Assembly (NCBI GenBank): GCA_017617935.1 | Contig: JAFZVF010000056.1 | Span: 1-40,418, forward strand | Direction of reading: 5' to 3' | DNA length: 40,418 nt | Source: Clostridiales bacterium | GTDB taxonomy: Bacteria; Bacillota; Clostridia; Saccharofermentanales; Saccharofermentanaceae | In this document: piece by piece, positions 21,552 to 28,311 of the stretch | Position numbering within the stretch: position 1 is the stretch's first letter | Layout of the letters: every line of letters starts with the position of its first letter | The notes under the pieces: generated by a model | Database searches by the model: none | What the model saw: the letters and a program-made list of their open reading frames with translations, nothing else | Told to the model about the DNA's origin: nothing | Position numbers and translations under genes: made by a program

Positions 21552-24026
21552 ATGTACGAATATTTGACGACAGATGAAGACCTTGAACGCCGCATGATAC
21601 GCGGGCGCGTCCTGTCTGTCCTTGAGTTCAACAAGATACGCGACAAGGTTACTTCAAAGGCCAGGACGGCATACGGAAAGAAGATATGCTCCGAAATGAC
21701 GCCCTGCACCGATTTTGGTTACGTGGAAGAGAATCTCTCGTGGACCTCTGAGGCGATGACGCACATCATGAGGTTCGGCTGTCTTCCGCTCGGAGGATTC
21801 CGTGACCTCACGGAATCCTTGTCGTATGCTGAAGCCGGCGGCACGCTTTCCTGTGCGCAGCTCCTTTCCGCAGCGTCTTTCCTGAGAAGCAGCGAAGATG
21901 TTAAGAGCGCTCTTTCAAAAGCGCGTTCCGCAGGTTCTCCTTTCGTCGATGAGACTGAACCGCACATTGTAAAGGCCATCGAAGAGACGGGAACTGACGA
22001 CAGGCTCCTTAAGGCGATTGACGAAGCCATATTGGGCGACAACGAAGTCTCGGACCGCGCAAGCAGGACTCTTGCCGAGATCAGGCGTGAAAAGAAAAAG
22101 ACTGTTTCCGGTATAAGATCGCTTCTCGAAAGGGTTATCGAAAACAGCACGGACATGCTCCAGGAGAGCATCATCACGATCCGTGAGGGCAGATACTGTA
22201 TTCCCGTCAAAGCCGATTTCAAGGGCAGGATAGCGGGTATCGTTCACGGCGCTTCCGCAACGGGTCAGACGCTTTTCGTCGAGCCGATGAGCGTTGTGGA
22301 GGCAAACAACAAGATATCCGAGCTGAATGCACAGGAAGAAGCCGAGATCCAAAGGATACTTGGCGCGCTGACCGCTGACTTTCTGGAGGACAAGGAGATC
22401 TTCGTCAACAACATCGGGCTTGTAGGCAGGCTTGATTACGCTTTTGCAAAAGGCGAATACGGAGTTGAGACTGAGAGCGTTTGCGCAAAACTCAACCATG
22501 ACGGGATAATCTCGCTCAGAAAAGCAAGGCACCCGCTTATCGACAAGGACAAGGTGGTTCCGGTCGACATAAGCATTGGCGAGAAATACAACACTTTGGT
22601 TGTTACGGGACCCAACACCGGTGGTAAGACGGTCTCTTTAAAGACTTGCGGACTTCTTGCGCTGATGGCCATGTCAGGTCTTGCCATTCCCGCGGGCGAC
22701 GGCAGCGAAGTGTGCGTTTATGACAGGGTTCTTGCCGACATAGGCGACGAACAGAGCATAGAGCAGAGCCTTTCGACTTTCTCGGCTCACATTTCAAACA
22801 TCGTCTTCATCCTCAAGAACATCAGGGGAAGGTCCCTGGTCCTCTTGGACGAGCTCGGTTCAGGTACCGATCCGGCCGAGGGTGCGGCGCTCGCTGTTGC
22901 GATAATTGACGAACTGCGTTCGAAGAACTGCATCACGATGGCAACGACTCACTACAAGGAACTCAAGAGCTATGCCGTCGAGACGGAAGGCGTTATGAAT
23001 GCTTCGTGCGAATTTGATACGGCTACGCTTGCGCCTACTTACAGGCTCATCATAGGAAGGCCGGGATCGTCCAATGCGTTCGTCATCTCAAAGAGGCTGG
23101 GCATTCCCGCACGCGTCCTTGAAAATGCCAAGAGCAACCTTTCTGCAGAGGAGATCTCTTATGAGACGCTTCTTACTAAGGCTGAGCAGGACGCTAAGGC
23201 CGCGGCTGACGCGCTCAAGGAAAACGAGCGCCTGAAGGCCGAGCTTTCAGCCGCCGCAAAGGCTCTGGAAGACGAGAAGAAGGCCCTCAAGCAGTCAAAA
23301 ACAAAGATCCTCAACGATTCTAAGAACGAGCAGAAGAAGCTCCTCGAAGAGCGTGAGGCCGAGATAGACGCCATGATCCGCGACTTCCGCAAGAAGAGTC
23401 GAAATATGGACAGGCAGGAGACGCTGGCTGAGATGGAGAAGATCAGAAGGCGTCTGCGCGCAGGAATAGACGACCTGACCGACGACTCGGAAGACGATTC
23501 CGCTCCCGAAGCGGCGATGAGCGGCGAACCCGTAAAGAACGTTGTCGCAGGAGAGCTTTATTACGTTCCGTCCTTCAACGTGACGGGCGTTGCACAGTCT
23601 GAAACGTCAAACAGCGGCAGGGTCAAGATCCTTGTCGGTTCGATGTCCTATACGGTCAAGGCGTCAGACCTCAGAATGCCTACGCGCGAACAGCGTGGAG
23701 CCTTCCAGGGCAGCAAGAAGAACGACCGCGCCAAGAAGGGGCCTTCAACCCTTGCGAAGGCGAGATTTGAAGCTTCCGTAAAGACGAGGCCCGAGATAAT
23801 GCTCATCGGAATGACGACTGCGGAAGCGGAGTCGGCTCTGATCAGATATCTTGAGAATTGCGCGATGTCTGGCATCAAGGAGATAAGGATCGTCCACGGA
23901 AAAGGGACCGGAGCGCTCAGAATGTGCGTTCAGGACCTTCTTGCGAGGGATGACAGGGTAGAGTCTTACAGAGGCGGCGAACAGGGCGAGGGCGATGCCG
24001 GAGTCACTATCGCAAAGCTCAGATGA
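21552..24026 (+). CDS. mutS2: Endonuclease MutS2 with degenerate Smr motif
   Basis: MutS2 is a MutS-related ATPase; family members suppress recombination or act in ribosome rescue. The 824-residue protein has the MutS core with Walker A GPNTGGKT, the DELGSGTDP Walker B, a coiled-coil/clamp rich in Glu and Lys (about 535–640), a KOW-like segment and a C-terminal Smr domain (about 747–824). In the Smr domain the HGKGTG motif is intact (782–787), but the LDLR motif reads MLIG (residues 750–753), so both the Asp and the Arg are gone. The ATG at 21552 is the first in-frame ATG; the next, at 21594, lacks a ribosome binding site. The SD is separated from the start by a hairpin. Confidence 0.95.
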   Translation: MYEYLTTDEDLERRMIRGRVLSVLEFNKIRDKVTSKARTAYGKKICSEMTPCTDFGYVEENLSWTSEAMTHIMRFGCLPLGGFRDLTESLSYAEAGGTLSCAQLLSAASFLRSSEDVKSALSKARSAGSPFVDETEPHIVKAIEETGTDDRLLKAIDEAILGDNEVSDRASRTLAEIRREKKKTVSGIRSLLERVIENSTDMLQESIITIREGRYCIPVKADFKGRIAGIVHGASATGQTLFVEPMSVVEANNKISELNAQEEAEIQRILGALTADFLEDKEIFVNNIGLVGRLDYAFAKGEYGVETESVCAKLNHDGIISLRKARHPLIDKDKVVPVDISIGEKYNTLVVTGPNTGGKTVSLKTCGLLALMAMSGLAIPAGDGSEVCVYDRVLADIGDEQSIEQSLSTFSAHISNIVFILKNIRGRSLVLLDELGSGTDPAEGAALAVAIIDELRSKNCITMATTHYKELKSYAVETEGVMNASCEFDTATLAPTYRLIIGRPGSSNAFVISKRLGIPARVLENAKSNLSAEEISYETLLTKAEQDAKAAADALKENERLKAELSAAAKALEDEKKALKQSKTKILNDSKNEQKKLLEEREAEIDAMIRDFRKKSRNMDRQETLAEMEKIRRRLRAGIDDLTDDSEDDSAPEAAMSGEPVKNVVAGELYYVPSFNVTGVAQSETSNSGRVKILVGSMSYTVKASDLRMPTREQRGAFQGSKKNDRAKKGPSTLAKARFEASVKTRPEIMLIGMTTAEAESALIRYLENCAMSGIKEIRIVHGKGTGALRMCVQDLLARDDRVESYRGGEQGEGDAGVTIAKLR

Positions 24027-24037
24027 TCGGGTGATTT

Positions 24038-24952
24038 ATGGCAGAAAACGATTTGCAGGACAATATAGAGGTTAAAGCGGAGCCGGCGCCTGAAAAGAAA
24101 GGGAAAAAGATCGGCATAGGATACGTCTTCCTGTCGTTCATTCCGTTTGCCGCCATCATGGCAATGCAGTCCGCCGCTGTGATTCCGGGAGTGATTCTGG
24201 CCTTGATCGATCTTTCAAAGAACGGTCAGGATTTTGACTTCACCCTCATGTTGAAGGTCTTCAATGAAAAGTATGGAATTTTCTGTTACTTGGGATACTG
24301 TGCTGCCGCAATAGGAGTATTCCTGCTATGGTATTACAAGTCTTTCGTCAAGAAGGATCCCAAGATCTCATATAAGAAGGCGCTTGGCCTTAAACCTGTC
24401 ATCCTGACGGTGGCCGTAATGATCTGCACGTATTTTACGGTAAACGGCGTGTTTACTTTTGCTTTCAAAATCTTCCCTGAAGCCATGAAAAAATATGCCG
24501 AACTGATGGAGATGGCTTCCATAGGATCAAACATGTGGATTACCGTAGTCTACGGTATCTTGTTGGGACCGATAGCGGAGGAGCTCTGCTTTAGGGGAAT
24601 CGTTTTTAAGTATCTTGAAAAATCAAAACTGCATTTTATGTTTGTCATTTTCATCCAGGCGGTCTTGTTCGGCGTCATGCACTCGAATCTCATACAGGGA
24701 ATATATGCATCCGCGTTGGGCATGCTTTTAGGATACTTGAGATATAAATACAAAACCGTTCTGATAACTATTGGAGCCCATATGCTGTTCAACTTTCTCG
24801 GTACGATCGTGGCCATTAAAACGGCGGAAGCCGGCTTTACGGACGAGGTGGACATGATATTGGGTGCGGTTTTCATCTTTTTCACGGCCGGCGTCATTTT
24901 GTTGATCGCAAAAGACAAGCGCATCTGTTATAAGCAGGAAGAAGCCGCATGA
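24038..24952 (+). CDS. CPBP family intramembrane glutamic protease
   Basis: The 304-residue membrane protein is a CPBP (CAAX protease/Abi) family member. The catalytic motifs are EELCFR (Glu181, Glu182, Arg186), FGVMH (His215) and HMLFN (His248, Asn252). About eight membrane segments run from residue 28 to 293, after a charged cytoplasmic tail. Family members cleave prenylated or membrane proteins, but bacterial substrates are mostly unknown; some act in bacteriocin self-protection or regulated intramembrane cleavage. GGGTGA lies 5 bases before the ATG. The start follows mutS2 by 11 bases, and the stop overlaps the next small gene by 4 bases (ATGA). Confidence 0.93.
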   Translation: MAENDLQDNIEVKAEPAPEKKGKKIGIGYVFLSFIPFAAIMAMQSAAVIPGVILALIDLSKNGQDFDFTLMLKVFNEKYGIFCYLGYCAAAIGVFLLWYYKSFVKKDPKISYKKALGLKPVILTVAVMICTYFTVNGVFTFAFKIFPEAMKKYAELMEMASIGSNMWITVVYGILLGPIAEELCFRGIVFKYLEKSKLHFMFVIFIQAVLFGVMHSNLIQGIYASALGMLLGYLRYKYKTVLITIGAHMLFNFLGTIVAIKTAEAGFTDEVDMILGAVFIFFTAGVILLIAKDKRICYKQEEAA

Positions 24953-25143
24953 TCGCCTGGCTTTCAGAAAACCTCATCACGATATTGATATGTCTGGTGA
25001 TCGCAGTCTTTCTTGTGCTGGCCGTGATCAATCTCGTCAGAAACCGGAAAAAGGGCGGGAAATGCTCTTGCGGATGCGATGGCTGCGCTTATTCGGGCAG
25101 TTGCGGTGAAGCCGTTAAAAGTTCCGGCGAAAAAGCCAACTGA
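24949..25143 (+). CDS. Small cysteine-rich membrane protein, FeoB-associated type
   Basis: The 64-residue protein has one membrane segment (about 9–30), a basic stop (RNRKK) and five cysteines close together (residues 39, 41, 43, 46 and 52) in CSCGCDGCAYSGSC. This is the layout of the FeoB-associated Cys-rich membrane protein family, usually placed beside ferrous iron transport genes. No feo gene is present here; it is coupled to a CPBP protease by a 4-base overlap instead. Metal or Fe-S binding by the cysteines is likely but inferred. Read-through from the mutS2 side probably drives it. Confidence 0.8.
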   Translation: MIAWLSENLITILICLVIAVFLVLAVINLVRNRKKGGKCSCGCDGCAYSGSCGEAVKSSGEKAN

Positions 25144-25146
25144 TAC

Positions 25147-25159
25147 TTTGATATTCAAA
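25147..25159 (+). promoter_or_regulatory. Palindromic operator, FabT-like, before the MarR gene
   Basis: TTTGATATTCAAA is a perfect 5-3-5 palindrome ending one base before the -35 box. Its core resembles the TTTGA-N-x-TCAAA type of site bound by FabT, a MarR-family regulator of fatty acid synthesis in streptococci. Assignment to the adjacent MarR protein is inferred from position. Confidence 0.5.
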
Positions 25160-25160
25160 T

Positions 25161-25189
25161 TTGTGGTAAACGGCCTGTTAGTGTAAAAT
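25161..25189 (+). promoter_or_regulatory. Promoter of the MarR–ACP–lipid kinase operon
   Basis: TTGTGG at 25161–25166 and TAAAAT at 25184–25189 are 17 bases apart. The expected start site is near 25196. Confidence 0.65.
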
Positions 25190-25220
25190 ATCAGAAATGC
25201 TTTTAACGGGGGATTCACTA

Positions 25221-25736
25221 GTGAAAAGCGAAGAAGAAGTAATGTCCGAAGCGCTTGTTCGGATCTTTGAAAACGTCGTTCTTACGGAAGAGAAATCCCT
25301 TCAGGCCGGGTATTTTTCCGATCTTTCCATTGCCGAAATGCATACGCTTACGGCAATCGGCCCATATGAATCGAGAACCATGACGAAGACTGCCGAAGAC
25401 CTCGGCATTACCACGGGAACGCTCACCGTGGCGATCGACAGGCTCGTGAAAAAGGGATACGTCATTAGGCAAAGGGACACCAACGACAAACGCGTAGTGA
25501 GGATAAGCCTCACCAGAAACGGAAAGCTCGCCTGCAGGATGAACAGCAAGTTCCACAGGGTTTTGGCAAAACACATCCTGAGCGGTTACAACGAAGAGGA
25601 CAGAAAGCATCTGCTCGCTTTGGTCAACGAGGTTGACGTATATGTAGCCCAGCAGTTAAGAAGATACGACGGAGCGGTCAACGTCAGGAAGACGGCCATG
25701 GAGGTCGCCAAGGACAGCAAGAAGGAGAATGAGTGA
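25221..25736 (+). CDS. MarR-family transcriptional regulator
   Basis: The 171-residue protein has a winged helix-turn-helix of the MarR family: SIAEMHTLTAIG, then TKTAEDLGITTGTLTVAIDRLVKKGYV and the wing RQRDTNDKRVVRISLT. An in-frame ATG at 25197 coincides with the predicted transcription start and has no ribosome binding site; the GTG at 25221 has GGGGGA about 8 bases upstream and is chosen. It is followed with a short overlap by an acyl carrier protein and a lipid kinase, and preceded by a TTTGA/TCAAA palindrome. By analogy with FabT it could sense acyl-ACP or another lipid, but no ligand site can be read from sequence. Confidence 0.9.
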   Translation: MKSEEEVMSEALVRIFENVVLTEEKSLQAGYFSDLSIAEMHTLTAIGPYESRTMTKTAEDLGITTGTLTVAIDRLVKKGYVIRQRDTNDKRVVRISLTRNGKLACRMNSKFHRVLAKHILSGYNEEDRKHLLALVNEVDVYVAQQLRRYDGAVNVRKTAMEVAKDSKKENE

Positions 25737-25996
25737 TCATGGACGATTCCAGACGTGAACAGATATACAACGAAGTCATACGCATCCTGAGCACCGATCT
25801 TGAAGTCTCCGCGGATGAAATAGCCAATGACACGATGCTCAATTCGGAGCTTCCGTTTGATTCGCTCCAGCTTTACGAGTTCGTCATCGATCTCGAAGAA
25901 GCCTATAACATCAAGCTTCCGGATGAGATGCTCGATCAGATGAAGACGGTTGACGACATCGTCAGCCTGATAATGCGGCTAACGGAAGGAAAATGA
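25733..25996 (+). CDS. Acyl carrier protein
   Basis: The 87-residue protein is an acyl carrier protein: an acidic four-helix domain with the phosphopantetheine attachment Ser44 in PFDSLQLYEF. It differs from the usual FabD-operon AcpP, where the motif reads DSLDTVE or similar, so it may be a specialised carrier. AAGGAG at 25722–25727 allows either GTG at 25733 (5 bases) or ATG at 25739 (11 bases); the GTG is listed, overlapping the MarR stop by 4 bases. It overlaps the lipid kinase by 4 bases. No acyl transferase or synthase is in the operon, so its acyl group and partner are unknown. Confidence 0.93.
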   Translation: MIMDDSRREQIYNEVIRILSTDLEVSADEIANDTMLNSELPFDSLQLYEFVIDLEEAYNIKLPDEMLDQMKTVDDIVSLIMRLTEGK

Positions 25997-26976
25997 AGGG
26001 CTACGGCAGGAAAGTCTTCATAGTCAACAGCAGAGCGGATGCGCGCGGAATGGAGAAGTTCAAGGCGGCGACCGCGCTGTTTGGCGCGGAGAGCCTGAAA
26101 GAGTGCGAGATCCGTTACACCGAACACGCAGGGCACGCTTCCGAGATCGCATCCGAGATCCTCAAAGAGGATGACGGCGATACGCTCGTCATTGCCTGCG
26201 GAGGAGACGGAACGGTCCATGAAGTCGCAAACGTCCTTGCTGGAAGCAGCCTGCCGATGGCGATAATCCCTTTGGGAACCGGAAACGATTTTGCAAGATC
26301 CGTCATGGATGAGAATCACCGTGGCGACTGCGAATACTGCGTCAGCGAGATAACCAAGAACGATTACGTTGTAAGGCCGATAGACCTCATCAAGGTAGAA
26401 TCGTTTGACGCCAAGGGCAATCTGATCCCAGAGAGTTCCGCATGGTGCAACAACGTCGCTTCGATTGGCCTTGACACAGAAGTCCAGCTCAGGGCGAAGA
26501 GCAGGGTCTTAAGGCACCCCAAGTCAGCGTTCATACGCAAGACTTCGTATCCCTTGTCGGCGATGGGTGCCCTTTTCGGCAACAGGAAATTCGAGTTCAG
26601 ATTCGAATGCGCAAGGGGAAGCGACGTTCCTGAAACTTCCGGAAAGGACGGATATACGCTTATCAGCATCTGCAACGGTTCATATTACGGCAGCGGTTTT
26701 TGCCCCGCTCCCAAGGCGTCCGTCAGGGACGGCCTTTTGGACGTCTGCGCGATAGACAACGTAAGCCTTCCGAGGGCTTTGTATCTGATATCCAAATACA
26801 AAAAGGGCCTACATGAGGGCAGAAACGGCATCGACTGCTTCAGGACCACCGAGATTACGGTGGAGGCAACAGGATACCGCGATCTTAACGGAAATTACGA
26901 CGGCGAGGACTTTTCCGGCCGTAAAGTGAAGTTCACGTGCGTAAGGGGAGCGCTGAATCTTGCATTTTACGATTGA
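25993..26976 (+). CDS. Diacylglycerol/lipid kinase family protein (YegS/DgkB-like)
   Basis: The 327-residue protein belongs to the DAGK catalytic family: GGDGTVHEVANVL starts at residue 70 and GTGNDFAR at residue 95, with the C-terminal beta-sandwich containing NGSYYGSGFCPAP and DGLLDVC. DgkB in Gram-positive bacteria phosphorylates diacylglycerol made by lipoteichoic acid synthesis and returns it to phospholipid synthesis. Whether this one acts on diacylglycerol or another lipid is open. It is the last gene of the MarR–ACP operon, overlapping ACP by 4 bases. Coupling a carrier protein to a lipid kinase fits a lipid-modification role (inference). Confidence 0.9.
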   Translation: MKGYGRKVFIVNSRADARGMEKFKAATALFGAESLKECEIRYTEHAGHASEIASEILKEDDGDTLVIACGGDGTVHEVANVLAGSSLPMAIIPLGTGNDFARSVMDENHRGDCEYCVSEITKNDYVVRPIDLIKVESFDAKGNLIPESSAWCNNVASIGLDTEVQLRAKSRVLRHPKSAFIRKTSYPLSAMGALFGNRKFEFRFECARGSDVPETSGKDGYTLISICNGSYYGSGFCPAPKASVRDGLLDVCAIDNVSLPRALYLISKYKKGLHEGRNGIDCFRTTEITVEATGYRDLNGNYDGEDFSGRKVKFTCVRGALNLAFYD

Positions 26977-26989
26977 TTTTTTGCCGTTA

Positions 26990-26998
26990 TGCTATAAT
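26990..26998 (+). promoter_or_regulatory. Extended -10 promoter before the methionine gamma-lyase-like gene
   Basis: A perfect TATAAT (26993–26998) is preceded by TGC, the extended -10 pattern. No -35 at standard spacing. The same TGCTATAAT is found before yqhQ. Confidence 0.6.
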
Positions 26999-27033
26999 TT
27001 ATTTTTATACGGAAAAATAAGAAGGCAGATTCT

Positions 27034-28308
27034 TTGGCTATAACTGGTTCTGACATATTGAAGAATTACGGCGCGTATGGCGTTGGAGAGCGCGTGCTTG
27101 GGCTTGCTGCCGAGGCGGAAGCGTCTGTTTCCGATGCATACGAAAACATCAGGGACGTCGTAACCTTTAATGAACTCAAGGTCCTGGATGCGTTCAGGCA
27201 GGAAAAGTTTTCTGACGTCCACATGGGCCAGACCACGGGCTACGGCTATGACGACATCGGCAGGGAGAAGATCGAGAGCATCTTTGCCCGCGTTTTTGGC
27301 GCCGAGAAGGCTTACGTCAGGCTTCAGATAAGTTCCGGCACGCAGGCGATAGCCGCGATGCTCTGGGCGGTGTTAAGGCCTGGAGACGAGATGCTGTCGG
27401 TTACCGGAAGGCCTTACGACACGCTTATGTCTACCATAGGCATCGGCAGTGGCGCAAACGACATGTCGCTAGTTTCCTACGGCATCAGTTATAAGGAAGT
27501 TGACCTCAAACCATCCGGGGAACCGGATCTTGAGGCGATCAAGGCGTCAATCTCGGATAAGACCAAGATGGTGTTCATCCAGAAGTCCAGAGGATATACG
27601 GGACGCAGGGCGCTTCTTTGCAGCGACATCAAGAAGATTGCGGACTTTGTTAAGGCGATCAAGCCTGACGTTGTCGTTGCCGTGGACAACTGCTACGGAG
27701 AATTCACTGAGAAGACCGAGCCTACGCAGAACGGTGCTGACATAATCGCGGGTTCTCTCATAAAGAATCCCGGCGGCGGAATCTGCAAGACCGGCGGCTA
27801 TATCGCAGGCAGGGCTGATTTAGTCGAGAATGCCGCAAGACACCTTACGACTGCAGGCTTGGGAAGCGAAGTCGGTCCCACCCTGGGACTTAACTGCATG
27901 ATCGCCAGAGGCCTGTTTACGGCTCCCCAGTGCGTTGGAGAGTGCCTCGCGGGTGCGGTTTTCGCTGCCAAGCTGTTTGAGCTTGCAGGATTCGTTACGA
28001 GTCCTTCGGCTGACGAGCCAAGGGGCGACATCGTGCAGACGCTTACTTTCGGAGACCCCGAGAAGATGAAGAAATTCGTTGGAGCGATACAGTCGTGCGC
28101 TCCGGTAGATTCGTTTGTAACTCCCGAACCTTGGGACATGCCCGGGTATCAGGATCAGGTAATAATGGCGGCAGGAGCCTTTGTGCAGGGAGCCACTACC
28201 GAGCTTTCGTGCGACGGCCCGATGAAGCCGCCTTTCATCGCATACATGCAGGGAGGGCTTGCCCGTGAGCAGGTCAAGCTTGCGTGCATGCTCGCGCTGG
28301 AGGATTGA
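27034..28308 (+). CDS. PLP-dependent methionine gamma-lyase family protein (YnbB-like)
   Basis: The 424-residue protein is a fold-type I PLP enzyme of the family often named aluminium resistance protein or methionine gamma-lyase family. The cofactor site can be read: SSGTQAIAAML (residues 100–110) around the phosphate, VDNCYGEF with Asp218 against the pyridine nitrogen, and the Schiff-base lysine Lys244 in GSLIKNPGGG. C-S bond cleavage is inferred from the relatives; the true substrate is unknown. It starts at TTG 27034, with AGAAGG about 8 bases upstream and no nearby ATG. It heads a transcript that continues into the HlyD-like gene 3 bases downstream. Confidence 0.92.
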   Translation: MAITGSDILKNYGAYGVGERVLGLAAEAEASVSDAYENIRDVVTFNELKVLDAFRQEKFSDVHMGQTTGYGYDDIGREKIESIFARVFGAEKAYVRLQISSGTQAIAAMLWAVLRPGDEMLSVTGRPYDTLMSTIGIGSGANDMSLVSYGISYKEVDLKPSGEPDLEAIKASISDKTKMVFIQKSRGYTGRRALLCSDIKKIADFVKAIKPDVVVAVDNCYGEFTEKTEPTQNGADIIAGSLIKNPGGGICKTGGYIAGRADLVENAARHLTTAGLGSEVGPTLGLNCMIARGLFTAPQCVGECLAGAVFAAKLFELAGFVTSPSADEPRGDIVQTLTFGDPEKMKKFVGAIQSCAPVDSFVTPEPWDMPGYQDQVIMAAGAFVQGATTELSCDGPMKPPFIAYMQGGLAREQVKLACMLALED

Positions 28309-28311
28309 TAA

